A stretch of DNA of 64,000 nucleotides from Belnapia moabensis DSM 16746 (GTDB taxonomy: Bacteria > Pseudomonadota > Alphaproteobacteria > Acetobacterales > Acetobacteraceae), in NCBI RefSeq assembly GCF_000745835.1, contig NZ_JQKB01000016.1, positions 50,192 through 114,191 on the forward strand, written 5' to 3'. Shown here piece by piece: positions 44,379 to 53,281 of this stretch; within the stretch, counting starts at the first letter, position 1, and every line of letters starts with the position of its first letter. The position numbers were made by a program, and so were the translations under genes. The notes below the pieces were generated by a model. That model was given only the letters and a program-made list of their open reading frames with translations, was not told the DNA's origin and ran no database searches.

Positions 44379-45680
44379 TCAGGGCGATGGCAGGATGGTG
44401 CCGCGGCACTCGCCGAAGCCGATGGAGGCGAAGCCCTCGCGCCGGGCGCGGGCGCGCAGCACCAGCGCATCGCCGTCCTCGAGGTAGCGCCGCTCTTCGC
44501 CCGAGCCGAGCCGCAACGGGTGTTGGCCGCCGCGGGTGATCTCCAGCAGGCTGCCGAGGGCGGTGTCCTCCGGGCCGGAGAGGGTGCCGGAGCCGAGCAG
44601 GTCGCCCGGCTGGAGGTTGCAGCCGTTGCTGGCGTGATGCGCGACCATCTGCGCCACCGTCCAGTACATGTGCCGCGTGCCGCTGAGGCCGAGCCGGTGC
44701 GGCGGCAGGCCCTGCTCGCGCAGGCCGGGGGTCTCCAGCAGCACCTCCAGCTCCAGGTCGAGGGCACCCTCGCGCTGGTCGGCCTCGTCGAGCAGGTAGG
44801 GCAGGGGGGCCGGGTCGCCCTCCGGCCGCGGCGGCTGGGCGGTGCGGAAGGGGGCCAGCGCCTCGGGCGTGATGACCCAGGGGCTGATCGTCGTGCCGAA
44901 GCTCTTGCCGAGGAAGGGGCCGAGCGGCTGGTACTCCCAGGCCTGGATGTCACGCGCCGACCAGTCGTTCAGCAGGGAGTAGCCGGCGACGTGCCGCGCC
45001 GCCTCGCCGATGGGCACCGGCTCGCCGAGCGCATTGCCGGGGCCGACCCAGATGCCGAGCTCCAGCTCGTAATCGAGGTTGCGGCAGGGGCCGAAGCTCG
45101 GCGCATTGTCTTCCGGCCGCTTGCGCTGGCCCTGCGGCCGGCGGATCGCCGTGCCGGAGGGCACCACCGAAGAGGCCCGACCGTGATAGCCGATGGGGAC
45201 GTATTTGTAGTTCGGCAGCAGCGGGTTTTCGGGGCGGAAGACCTTGCCGACATTGGTCGCGTGGTGGATGCCGACATAGAAGTCGGTGTAGTCGCCGATC
45301 CGTGCCGGCAGGTGCAGCGCGCAGCCTTCGGCAGGGTGGAGGCAGGGTCCGAGTCTGGCCCGCTCCGCACTGCCTTCGGCCAGCAGTGCCGAGAGCCGGG
45401 CACGCAGCGCCCCGCGCGGGCCCGCGCCGAGGGCGAAGAAGGCGTTCAGCGTACCGCCTGCCATCGCCTCGACCGCACGGGCCGCCTCGCCCTGGAACAG
45501 CCCGGCCGCCCGCGCCGCACCGAGATCGAGGATCATCGCCCCGATGGCGACGCCGGCCCGCGGATCGCCACCCGGCGGCGCGAAGATGCCGAGCGGCAGA
45601 TTCTGGATCGGGAAGTCCGGATGGCCGTTGGCCGAGGCCACCCAGCTCCGCAGCCGGGCGTTGTGCGTCGCATCGATCAT
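44379..45680 (-). CDS. fahA: Fumarylacetoacetase
   Basis: FAH (433 aa), hydrolysing fumarylacetoacetate to fumarate and acetoacetate in tyrosine/homogentisate breakdown. N-terminal domain contains LPLGIFAPPGGDPRAGVAIG. The catalytic C-domain has DFYVGIHHATNVGKVFRPENPLLPNYKYVPIGYHGRASS-type segments (catalytic His), metal ligands in LDYELELGIWVG, NDWSARDIQAWEYQPLGPFLGKSFGT and the MYWTVAQMVAHHASNGCNLQPGDLLGSGT region. The ATG at 45680 gives MIDATHNARL; a GTG 18 bases upstream is possible. It lies 11 bases after hmgA. Confidence 0.95.
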   Translation of the reverse strand: MIDATHNARLRSWVASANGHPDFPIQNLPLGIFAPPGGDPRAGVAIGAMILDLGAARAAGLFQGEAARAVEAMAGGTLNAFFALGAGPRGALRARLSALLAEGSAERARLGPCLHPAEGCALHLPARIGDYTDFYVGIHHATNVGKVFRPENPLLPNYKYVPIGYHGRASSVVPSGTAIRRPQGQRKRPEDNAPSFGPCRNLDYELELGIWVGPGNALGEPVPIGEAARHVAGYSLLNDWSARDIQAWEYQPLGPFLGKSFGTTISPWVITPEALAPFRTAQPPRPEGDPAPLPYLLDEADQREGALDLELEVLLETPGLREQGLPPHRLGLSGTRHMYWTVAQMVAHHASNGCNLQPGDLLGSGTLSGPEDTALGSLLEITRGGQHPLRLGSGEERRYLEDGDALVLRARARREGFASIGFGECRGTILPSP

Positions 45681-45691
45681 GGGCACGCTGC

Positions 45692-47041
45692 TCACCACTC
45701 GCGCCGGCTGGGGTCGAAGTGGCGCTGCAGCGCCTGGCCGTAGCCGCCATAGTCGCGCTGCAGCTCCGGCAGGCCGGCGGCATAGGCGGTGACGCGCTGC
45801 ATGAAGCGCGTCTCGAACATGAAGGCCAACGTGCCCTCCAGCTTGTGCGGCTTCAGCTCCGCCTTGCTCGCACCCTCGAAGGCGGACATGTCCGGCCCGT
45901 GCGGCAGCATGGTATTGTGCAGCGAGAAGCCGCCTGGGGCGAAGCCGCCGCCCGTCTTGGCGTCATAGACGCCGTAGATCAGCCCCATGAACTCCGACAT
46001 GACGTTCATGTGGTACCAGGGCGGGCGGAAGGTGTTCTCCGCCACCATCCAGCGCTCGGGGAAGATGACGAAGTCGATGTTGGCCGTGCCGGGCGTGTCG
46101 CTCGGCGAGGTAAGCACGGTGAAGATCGACGGGTCTGCATGGTCGAAGAGCACCGGCCCGACCGGCGAGTAGCGCCGGAGGTCGTATTTGTAGGGCGCGT
46201 AATTGCCGTGCCACGCGACGACGTCGAGCGGCGAGGCGGGGATCTCCGCCTGCCAGAGCGTGCCGCCCCATTTCACCGTCAGCCGGCTCGGCACCTCGCG
46301 GTCCTCATAGGCGGCGACGGGGGTGAGGAAGTCGCGCGGATTGGCGAGGCAGTTGGCGCCGATCGGCCCGCGCTCCGGCAGGGTGAGGGCGCCGCCGTAA
46401 TTCTCGCAGACATAGCCGCGCGCGCGGCCGCCGCGGAGCTCCGCGCGGAATTTCACCCCGCGCGGGAGCACCGCGATCTCGCCAGGCGCGATGTCGATCA
46501 TGCCGAACTCGGTCGCCAGCCGCAGCGCGCCCTGCTGCGGGACCAGCAGCATCTCGGCATCGGCATTGTAGAAATACTCGTCTTCCATGGAGCGGGTGAC
46601 GAAGTAGAGATGCGCCGCCATGCCGGTCTGGCTGCCGGCATCGCCCGCGGTGGTGACGGTATGCATCCCCTCGATGAGGGAAAGGCCCCGCTCCGGGATC
46701 GGCACCGGGCTCCAGCGCATCGGCGCGGGCGGCACCTCCACCTCGGTGCAGGGCGCCGTGCGCCAGTGCCCGGCATCGATCCGGTGGAACTGCCCCCAAT
46801 TCGCGACGGTCGGGCGAATGCGGTAGAGCCAGCTCCGCTCATTCGCCGCCCTCGGCGCGGTGAAGGGAGAGCCACTGAGCTGCTCCGCATAGAGCCCGTA
46901 GGCGCAGCGCTGCGGCGAGTTGCGGCCAACCGGCAGGGCGCCCGGCAGCGCCTCCGTCTCGAACTGGTTGCCGAAGCCGGAGAGATAGGCCGGCTCCGCC
47001 GTGCCCGCGCCGAAGGTGCTGAAGGGTTGGACGATGTTCAT
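45692..47041 (-). CDS. hmgA: Homogentisate 1,2-dioxygenase
   Basis: HmgA (449 aa) opens the ring of homogentisate to maleylacetoacetate. It starts [26 protein letters not shown] as in the family. Fe ligands are visible: His and Glu in [18 protein letters not shown] and His in [61 protein letters not shown] precedes them. GAGAGGGA lies 8 bases before the ATG. Part of the operon hydroxylase-DUF2783-MBL-hmgA-fahA-bug. Confidence 0.97.
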   Translation of the reverse strand: MNIVQPFSTFGAGTAEPAYLSGFGNQFETEALPGALPVGRNSPQRCAYGLYAEQLSGSPFTAPRAANERSWLYRIRPTVANWGQFHRIDAGHWRTAPCTEVEVPPAPMRWSPVPIPERGLSLIEGMHTVTTAGDAGSQTGMAAHLYFVTRSMEDEYFYNADAEMLLVPQQGALRLATEFGMIDIAPGEIAVLPRGVKFRAELRGGRARGYVCENYGGALTLPERGPIGANCLANPRDFLTPVAAYEDREVPSRLTVKWGGTLWQAEIPASPLDVVAWHGNYAPYKYDLRRYSPVGPVLFDHADPSIFTVLTSPSDTPGTANIDFVIFPERWMVAENTFRPPWYHMNVMSEFMGLIYGVYDAKTGGGFAPGGFSLHNTMLPHGPDMSAFEGASKAELKPHKLEGTLAFMFETRFMQRVTAYAAGLPELQRDYGGYGQALQRHFDPSRREW

Positions 47042-47056
47042 GTCTGCCGTTCCCTC

Positions 47057-48037
47057 TCAGGACTGCGCTTCGGCGGATTTCATGCTGCTGCCCTGCTCCA
47101 GCGCGCGCCACATCTCGACGTCGCGCTCGGCGGTCCAGATGCGCGGGTGGTCGATGCCCTGTGCCTCGTCATAGGCGCGGCTCACATCGAAGGGCATGCA
47201 GTGCTCGAAGATCACCCAATGCCCGTATTTGGGGCGCATGGCCGCCATCGCCTCGTCATAGACCTGCTTCAGCGTAGCGCCCTTGGCTACGCCCGCCTTG
47301 GCGATGGCGAAGAGGTCCGAGGTAAAAGCGATGGTGCCGGCGATGGCCTCCTCGACCTCCGCCCGGTTCATCAGGCTGCGGCCGCGACCGGGCACCAGCT
47401 TCTCGGCGCCGAGCGCCCGCACGGCCGCGAGCGTCGCCGGCCAGTCGGTGAAATGCGCGTCGCCGCAATAGGGCGTCGCGCCGAACTCGACGGTGTCGCC
47501 GGCGAAGAGCACGCGCTCCTTCGGCAGCCAGACCACCGTGTCGCCGGCGGTGTGGCTGCGGCCGATATGGATGATCTGCACTTCGCGCCGGCCCATCCAG
47601 AGCGTCATCCGCTTGTGGAAGACGATATGCGGCCAAGTGAGGCCGGGGATGCTCTCCTTGCCGCGGAACAGGCGTGGGAAGCGGCCGATCTCGCTGTCCA
47701 TGTCCTGCTGGCCACGCTCGACGATCAGGTCCCTCGTCACGTCGGAGGCAATGATCTCCGCCCCCTCATAGCCCGAGGCTCCGAGCACGCGGACGGCGTG
47801 GTAGTGGCTCAACACGACGTGGCGGACGGGCTTGTCGGTCACTTGGCGGATGCGGGCGATGACATCCCGCGCCATGGCCGGCGTCGCTTGGGCATCGACG
47901 ACGAGCACGCTGTCATCGCCGATGACGATGCCGGAATTGGGGTCGCCCTCCGCCGTCCAGCCATAGAGGCCGGGGCCGAGTTCCCCAAAGGATACCTGCT
48001 TGTCGGCGAGGTCCTTGGTGCTGGCGAAGCCTGACAT
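47057..48037 (-). CDS. MBL fold protein with altered metal motif
   Basis: A 326-aa metallo-beta-lactamase fold protein. The usual HxHxDH motif reads SHYHAVRVLG: the two histidines of site 1 remain, but Asp and His of site 2 are replaced. The third ligand-type His is in IGRSHTAGDTVVW and the bridging Asp in LFAGDTVEFG. HCMPFDVSRAYDEAQGI completes the C-terminus. A mono-zinc or non-hydrolytic role is possible. It lies in the homogentisate operon just upstream of hmgA, with no maleylacetoacetate isomerase gene in sight. Confidence 0.82.
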   Translation of the reverse strand: MSGFASTKDLADKQVSFGELGPGLYGWTAEGDPNSGIVIGDDSVLVVDAQATPAMARDVIARIRQVTDKPVRHVVLSHYHAVRVLGASGYEGAEIIASDVTRDLIVERGQQDMDSEIGRFPRLFRGKESIPGLTWPHIVFHKRMTLWMGRREVQIIHIGRSHTAGDTVVWLPKERVLFAGDTVEFGATPYCGDAHFTDWPATLAAVRALGAEKLVPGRGRSLMNRAEVEEAIAGTIAFTSDLFAIAKAGVAKGATLKQVYDEAMAAMRPKYGHWVIFEHCMPFDVSRAYDEAQGIDHPRIWTAERDVEMWRALEQGSSMKSAEAQS

Positions 48038-48061
48038 GGGGTCGCGTCCTCTCGATCGGGT

Positions 48062-48289
48062 TCAGGCGGTGGCGCGCAGGGTGGCATCCTGCCCGACGGG
48101 GTTGATGCCCTCGCGGGACCTAGCCATGGCCTGTCGCAGAACGGTGGCATCACCGATATGGTTCGCCAGCAGCAGGATCAGCCGGGCATTGACGAGCTGG
48201 TTCTGCTCCGGTGTCAGGTCGCGGTGCAGCGCGACCAGCGCCTCGTAGAAATCATCCGGCGCGGCGATGTTGAGCTCGGTGTTCAGCAT
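48062..48289 (-). CDS. DUF2783 family protein
   Basis: A 75-aa helical protein with the DUF2783 pattern: DDFYEALVALHRDLTPEQNQLVNARLILLLANHIGD. Unknown function, but regularly found between FAD-dependent aromatic hydroxylases and ring-cleavage genes, as here. GAGAGGG lies just upstream of the ATG. It follows the hydroxylase by 9 bases. Confidence 0.88.
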   Translation of the reverse strand: MLNTELNIAAPDDFYEALVALHRDLTPEQNQLVNARLILLLANHIGDATVLRQAMARSREGINPVGQDATLRATA

Positions 48290-48298
48290 GGCACCCTC

Positions 48299-49969
48299 TC
48301 AGCCCTGGCCGGTGGCGCGGGCCAGCGCGGAATGCACCAGCGCCGGCTCGCAGCGGCGCCAGCGGGCGGCGACATGCTGGTCCGGCCGCAGCAGGTAGGT
48401 GGTGCCCGGCCTCGCATCGTAGCGCTGGGCGAGCAGTCCGTCGGCATCCTTGATGACCGGCAGCCCGACCGCCTCGCGCGGCGCGGTGCCGGCCGACACG
48501 ACCAGCAACGGCCGCAGTGGGATCCCGCCGGTGCCGGGAAGGGCATCCGGCGCCGTCTCGCCGAAGCAGAGAAGCGTGAAGCCGCCATGTTCGATTTGCG
48601 AGAGGAACCAGCCCTCCTCGCCACGCACCAGAACCGGCGCGTCGATGGCCGGGGCGCCGGGCCGCATCGGGCCGTCGAAGGCGTCGCTATCGGGCGTGTT
48701 CAGCGTCGAGTCCCGGTAGGTGCTGGGCAGGGACAGCCGCCCGCTGTTCACCAGCCGCCGGGCGAAGGCGCAATCGCGCGCAAGGCCGAGTGCGGCGTCG
48801 CGGAAGGCGCGGCTCGCCTCGTTCTTCGGCGTGATGAAATCGGTGCTGCGGGTGGAGTTGAGGATGTTTTCCTCCGCCGCATGAACCCGCTCGGCATCGT
48901 AGCTGTCAAGCAGGCTCTCCGGCGCCCGGCCCTCCACCACCAATGCCAGCTTCCATGCGAGGTTCTCCGCATCCTGCACGCCGCCATTCGCTCCACGCGC
49001 CCCGAAGGGCGAGACGCCATGCGCGCTGTCGCCCGCAAAGAGCACGCGGCCATGGCAGAAGCGGTCCATTCGCAGGCAGGAGAAGGTATAGACGCTGACC
49101 CATTCCAGCTCGAACCGCACCTCCGGCCCGAGCAGCGCCTGCACGCGCGGGATCACCCGCTCCGGCTGGCGCTCCGCTACTGGGTCGGCATCCCAGCCGA
49201 GCTGGAAGTCGATGCGCCAGATGCCGTCCGGCTGCTGGTGCAGCAGCACCGACTGGTTGGGGTGGAAGGGCGGGTCGAACCAGAACCAGCGCTCGGCGGG
49301 GAAGGGGGCATCCATCCGCACATCGGCGATGAGGAAGCGGTCGCGGAAGGTCTGTCCCTTGCTCTCCAGCCCCAGAATCTTGCGCACTGCGCTGCGCGAG
49401 CCATCGGCGGCAACCAGCCAGTCGGCCTGCAGCCGATAGCCGCCCTCGGGCGTCTCGACCTCGAGCAGCACGCCATCCTCCCGCGACTGCAGGCCCGTCA
49501 CCCGGTTCTTCCAACGCAGGTCGATCAGCGGCAGCGCCTGCGCCCGCTCCAGCAGGAAGCCCTCGACGTAGTATTGCTGCAGGTTGACGAAGGCCGGGCG
49601 CCGGTGCCCCGCCTCCGGCAGCAGATCGAAGCTGTAGACCGGATCCTCGCGGAAGAAGACCTTGCCGCGGTTCCAGGTGATACCCTTCTCCACCATGCGC
49701 CCGCCGCAGCCGAGCCGGTCGAAGATTTCCAGCGTACGCTTGGCGAAGCAGATGGCCCGCGACCCGGTGGAAAGCCGGTCGTCGTCATCCAACAGCACGA
49801 CGCGGATGCCCTGCTGCGCCAAGTCGATGGCGGCGGCGAGACCGACCGGCCCGGCGCCGACGATGACGACGGGGTGGCGCACCGGCCGCGGCGCATCCTG
49901 ATCGGGCGAGCGCGCATAAGGCAGGACGAGGGCTTGGTAATCCACCCGTTCGGCCAGGCTGCCATCCAT
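48299..49969 (-). CDS. FAD-dependent aromatic hydroxylase (MhpA-like)
   Basis: A 556-aa class A flavoprotein monooxygenase. FAD motif VVIVGAGPVGLAAAIDLAQQG at about 34-54, DG motif LVAADGSRSAVRK, GD motif GRVLFAGDSAHGVSPFGARGANGGVQDAENLAWKL, and a C-terminal thioredoxin-like domain typical of MhpA/phenol-hydroxylase types. It probably hydroxylates a mono-phenolic acid to a hydroquinone such as homogentisate, the substrate of HmgA downstream; this is inference. The ATG at 49969 with GGAGGGG upstream is used; two earlier ATGs exist. Confidence 0.9.
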   Translation of the reverse strand: MDGSLAERVDYQALVLPYARSPDQDAPRPVRHPVVIVGAGPVGLAAAIDLAQQGIRVVLLDDDDRLSTGSRAICFAKRTLEIFDRLGCGGRMVEKGITWNRGKVFFREDPVYSFDLLPEAGHRRPAFVNLQQYYVEGFLLERAQALPLIDLRWKNRVTGLQSREDGVLLEVETPEGGYRLQADWLVAADGSRSAVRKILGLESKGQTFRDRFLIADVRMDAPFPAERWFWFDPPFHPNQSVLLHQQPDGIWRIDFQLGWDADPVAERQPERVIPRVQALLGPEVRFELEWVSVYTFSCLRMDRFCHGRVLFAGDSAHGVSPFGARGANGGVQDAENLAWKLALVVEGRAPESLLDSYDAERVHAAEENILNSTRSTDFITPKNEASRAFRDAALGLARDCAFARRLVNSGRLSLPSTYRDSTLNTPDSDAFDGPMRPGAPAIDAPVLVRGEEGWFLSQIEHGGFTLLCFGETAPDALPGTGGIPLRPLLVVSAGTAPREAVGLPVIKDADGLLAQRYDARPGTTYLLRPDQHVAARWRRCEPALVHSALARATGQG

Positions 49970-50004
49970 TCCCGCCCCTCCGCGACTTGGCTTCATCGCC
50001 AATC

Positions 50005-50044
50005 TTGCTACGTATTATGTAATGCGCTATGAATATTGTAGCAA
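50005..50044. promoter_or_regulatory. AT-rich inverted repeat between hydroxylase operon and iclR
   Basis: Inverted repeat TTGCTAC-N26-GTAGCAA in an AT-rich island, unlike the surrounding GC-rich DNA. Extended arms read AATAcGTAGCAA on one strand and AATAttGTAGCAA on the other. It lies in the divergent promoter region, 22 bases before the iclR GTG, and is a likely operator for the IclR regulator. Confidence 0.6.
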
Positions 50045-50065
50045 AATGAGAGGGGCCATCGTCAA

Positions 50066-50860
50066 GTGGCGTTCGATGGGCAGGCTGGGCCGGAGGATCT
50101 GCGTGGCGGGGTCAATTCAGTCGAGGTCGCGGGGCTTCTGCTGCGCATCCTGGCTGAGGCCGGCGGACCGATGCGCCTGGCCGAGCTGGCCCGCGCCGCC
50201 GGGATGCCTTCGGCCAAGGCGCACCGCTACCTCGTTAGCTTGGCGCGGGTCGGGCTCGCCGAGCAGGATGCGGCGACGACACGCTACGAACTCGGCCCGC
50301 TGATGCTGCGTGCCGGCTTGGCCGCGCTCGGCCGCTCCGACGCGCTGAAGCGGGCGGAGCGGGCCTTGGAGGCCATCGCCGCCCGCACCGGCGAGACCGC
50401 CGCCGCCGCGGTCTGGGGCACCCACGGCCCGACCCATGTGCGCCTGGTCGCGGCCAGGCACGAACTGGCCGCCAGCGTCCCGCCCGGCCATGTCTGCCCG
50501 ATGACCTATTCGGCCTCCGGCCTCGTCTTCTGCGCTTTCGGCGAACCTGGCCTGGTCCGCCCCCTGGCCGAGCGGGAGCTGGCGCAGAACCGCGCCATCG
50601 CCCGCCCGAGCGCCCCCGCCTCGATGGCGGAGCTGGACCGGCTGGTGGCCACGGTGCGCACCCGCGGCTTCGCCACGGTGGAGAATGAGGGAAATGGCGG
50701 GCTGGCCGCCGTCTCCGCCCCGGTCTTCGAGGCCGATGGCCGCCGCATCCGCCTGGCGCTGACGGTCTTCGGCAGGGTCGGGCGGCTCAATGTGGCGGCG
50801 AATGGGCCGGTCGTCGCGCTGGTGATCGAGGCGGCCCGCGCCCTGGCTGCCGAGCTGTAG
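50066..50860 (+). CDS. IclR family transcriptional regulator
   Basis: A 264-aa regulator. N-terminal winged helix at about 18-78 (VEVAGLLLRILAEAGGPMRLAELARAAGMPSAKAHRYLVSLARVGL-type pattern), C-terminal IclR effector domain (TGETAAAAVWGTHGPTHVR, VCPMTYSASGLVFCAFG, FATVENEGNGGLAAVSAPVFE). GTG start. Divergent from the aromatic hydroxylase operon, so it probably senses an aromatic acid and controls that operon. Confidence 0.9.
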   Translation: MAFDGQAGPEDLRGGVNSVEVAGLLLRILAEAGGPMRLAELARAAGMPSAKAHRYLVSLARVGLAEQDAATTRYELGPLMLRAGLAALGRSDALKRAERALEAIAARTGETAAAAVWGTHGPTHVRLVAARHELAASVPPGHVCPMTYSASGLVFCAFGEPGLVRPLAERELAQNRAIARPSAPASMAELDRLVATVRTRGFATVENEGNGGLAAVSAPVFEADGRRIRLALTVFGRVGRLNVAANGPVVALVIEAARALAAEL

Positions 50861-50863
50861 GGC

Positions 50864-51550
50864 TCAGGCCGGCAGCAGCCCCTTGGCCTGCAGCCGCTCC
50901 GGCGTCATGCCCTCGACCATGGCCTCCAGCAACCCGGCCGCTTCGGTCGTGAACAGCCCGGCAGAGAAGACTGCCCGCGTATTCAGCGCCTCCGGCAACG
51001 GCCCGACGATATCGATGCCCGGTACCGCCATCAGTTCGCTCACCTGTTGGATGGCGATTTCCGCCTCGCCCCGCGCCGCCAGCTCCGCCGTCAACCCCTG
51101 CGGGATGACGATCGCCTTGGTGTTGACCGCCTCGGCGATGCCCAGCCGCTCGATCAGCCCAGCGAAGAAGATGCCGCTCGCCCCCGCCCTCGAGTAGGCG
51201 ATGGAGCGGGCGCCGAGCAGCGCCTCCCGGCAGGCCTCGGGCGTGGCGATGTCCGGCCGCGGCGCCCCGGCTCGCACCGCCATGCCGATGAGCGAGATGC
51301 AAAGGTCCCGCCGGCTGCCGGGAAGCAGGCGGCCCTCCGCCACCAGCGCCTCCACCGCCTCGGCCGTCAGAATGGCGATGTCCGCTGCCTCGCTCGCCTC
51401 GATGCGGCGGAGCAGGGCGGCGGTCGGGGCAAAGTCGGCGGCGATGAGGCGGCCGGTCCCAACCTCCAGCCCTGGCAGCATCTCCTGCAGCAGCCCCATC
51501 ACAGCGAGGGTGGAGAAGAGCCGGACGGGCGCACGCGGTTGTTCCTGCAT
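50864..51550 (-). CDS. Periplasmic-binding-fold protein without signal peptide
   Basis: A 228-aa protein resembling ModA-like/SBP_bac_11 substrate-binding domains: PVRLFSTLAVMGLLQEMLPGLE, AADIAILTAEAVEALVAEGRLLPGSRRDLCISLIGMAVRAGAP, ARSIAYSRAGASGIFFAGLIERLGI and EAEIAIQQVSELMAVPGIDIVGPLPEALNT. It starts MQEQPRAPVRL with no signal peptide, so it should be cytosolic: a sensor or scaffold rather than a transporter part. Divergent from the BVMO gene and convergent with iclR. Confidence 0.8.
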   Translation of the reverse strand: MQEQPRAPVRLFSTLAVMGLLQEMLPGLEVGTGRLIAADFAPTAALLRRIEASEAADIAILTAEAVEALVAEGRLLPGSRRDLCISLIGMAVRAGAPRPDIATPEACREALLGARSIAYSRAGASGIFFAGLIERLGIAEAVNTKAIVIPQGLTAELAARGEAEIAIQQVSELMAVPGIDIVGPLPEALNTRAVFSAGLFTTEAAGLLEAMVEGMTPERLQAKGLLPA

Positions 51551-51652
51551 GGTCAGCCTCTCCGGCCTGCAAGCGTTGACTTTGAGGGTCAGAGTGTGGC
51601 GGGCTGGCAGCAGGGATCAAGCAGAGTGCCGAAACAGGCCCGGAGAGGAAGC

Positions 51653-53278
51653 ATGTCCGAGACCAGGATCGATGCGGTGATTGTCGGCGCCGGCTTCGCC
51701 GGCATGTACATGCTGCATCGGCTGCGCGGCCTCGGTATCGCGGCCGTGGTGCTGGAGCAGGGTGAGGATGTGGGCGGCACCTGGTACTGGAACCGCTATC
51801 CCGGCGCCCGGTGCGACGTCGAGAGCATGCAGTACTCCTTCTCCTTCCTGCCGGAATTGCAGCAGGAGTGGCGCTGGTCGGAACGCTTCGCCTCCCAGCC
51901 GGAGATCCTTCGCTACGCCGCCCATGTGGCGGAGCGGCTGGACCTCAGGCGCGACATGCGCTTCCACACGCGGGTGACACGGGCGGCCTTCGACGAGGCG
52001 AGCGCGCTCTGGACCGTCGAGACCGATGGCGGCGACCGCTACATCGCGCGGTACTGCGTCATGGCGACGGGCTGCCTCTCCACCGCCAAGCTGCCGGAGA
52101 TCGAGGGGCTCGGAAGCTTCGAGGGCGCCACCTACCATACCGGCGCCTGGCCGCATGAGGGCGTCGATTTCAGCGGCAAGCGCGTCGCCGTCATCGGCAC
52201 CGGCTCCTCCGCCATCCAGGCCATTCCGGTGATCGCGCAGCAGGCGGCGCATCTCACCGTCTTCCAGCGGACGCCCAATTTCAGCATCCCCTCGCGCAAT
52301 GCGCCGATGGATGACGACTACGAGTCCTGGTGGAAGTCCGACTACGAGGCGCACCGGGCCAAGGCGCGGATGATGCGCACCGGCATCCTCTACGGCCTCA
52401 ACGACAAGTCGGCGCTGGAGGTGCCACCGGAAGAACGCGAGGCGGAGTACGAGGCGCGCTGGGCCCGGGGCGGCACGGCTTTCATGGGCGCCTTCAGCGA
52501 CCTCATCACCAACCGTGAGGCGAACGACACGGCGGCCGAATTCGTCCGCCGCAAGATCCGCGGCATCGTCAAGGACCCGAAGGTGGCGGAGCTGCTGGCG
52601 CCGAAGGGCTACCCGATCGGCACCAAGCGCATCTGCGTCGACACCGAGTATTTCGAGACCTTCAACCGCCCCAACGTCACGCTGGTCGATGTGCGCGAGG
52701 CACCGATCGAGGCGATCACCCCGCGCGGGGTCCGCACCCGCACCGGCGAATACGAGTGCGACGCGCTGGTTTTCGCCACCGGCTTCGATGCGATGACCGG
52801 AGCGCTCACCCGCATCGATATCCGCGGCCGCGGCGATGCCGGCCTTGCCGAGGCCTGGGCCGATGGGCCGCGCACCTATCTTGGGTTGATGGCGGCCGGT
52901 TTCCCCAATCTCTTCATGATCACCGGGCCCGGCAGCCCGTCCGTGCTGTCGAACATGATCGTCTCGATCGAGCAGCATGTGGACTGGCTGAGCGATTGCC
53001 TCGCTCATATGCAGGCCCGTGGCCTGACCACCATCGAGGCGACGCTGGAGGCGCAGGAGGCCTGGGTCGCCCATGTGAACGAGGTCGCCGACCGCACGCT
53101 CTACCCGCAGGCAGCCTCCTGGTACATGGGCGCCAACGTTCCAGGCAAGCCGCGCGTCTTCATGCCCTATATCGGCGGCGTCGGCACTTATAGGGAGAAA
53201 TGCGCCGAGATCGCGGCGAAGGGCTATGAGGGCTTCCGCCTTTCCGCCGGCGCGATGCCGGCGGCAGCGGCCGAATAG
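51653..53278 (+). CDS. Baeyer-Villiger monooxygenase
   Basis: A 541-aa class B flavoprotein (cyclohexanone/phenylacetone monooxygenase type). FAD motif VIVGAGFAGMYMLHRLRGLG at about 9-28, GGTWYWNRYPGARCD, the BVMO fingerprint FEGATYHTGAWP (F-x-G-x3-H-T-x2-W-P) at about 156-167, the NADPH motif VIGTGSSAIQAIP, and a C-terminal ATGFDAMTGAL segment. It inserts oxygen next to a ketone. GGAGAGG lies before the ATG. No lactone hydrolase lies directly beside it. Confidence 0.95.
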   Translation: MSETRIDAVIVGAGFAGMYMLHRLRGLGIAAVVLEQGEDVGGTWYWNRYPGARCDVESMQYSFSFLPELQQEWRWSERFASQPEILRYAAHVAERLDLRRDMRFHTRVTRAAFDEASALWTVETDGGDRYIARYCVMATGCLSTAKLPEIEGLGSFEGATYHTGAWPHEGVDFSGKRVAVIGTGSSAIQAIPVIAQQAAHLTVFQRTPNFSIPSRNAPMDDDYESWWKSDYEAHRAKARMMRTGILYGLNDKSALEVPPEEREAEYEARWARGGTAFMGAFSDLITNREANDTAAEFVRRKIRGIVKDPKVAELLAPKGYPIGTKRICVDTEYFETFNRPNVTLVDVREAPIEAITPRGVRTRTGEYECDALVFATGFDAMTGALTRIDIRGRGDAGLAEAWADGPRTYLGLMAAGFPNLFMITGPGSPSVLSNMIVSIEQHVDWLSDCLAHMQARGLTTIEATLEAQEAWVAHVNEVADRTLYPQAASWYMGANVPGKPRVFMPYIGGVGTYREKCAEIAAKGYEGFRLSAGAMPAAAAE

Positions 53279-53281
53279 AGC

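Noticed and set aside
45302..48034. 910-codon open frame on the plus strand
   Set aside because: Antisense shadow of fahA, hmgA and the MBL gene. Its translation is Arg/Gly/His/Gln-rich, as expected for reversed GC-rich genes, with no domain.
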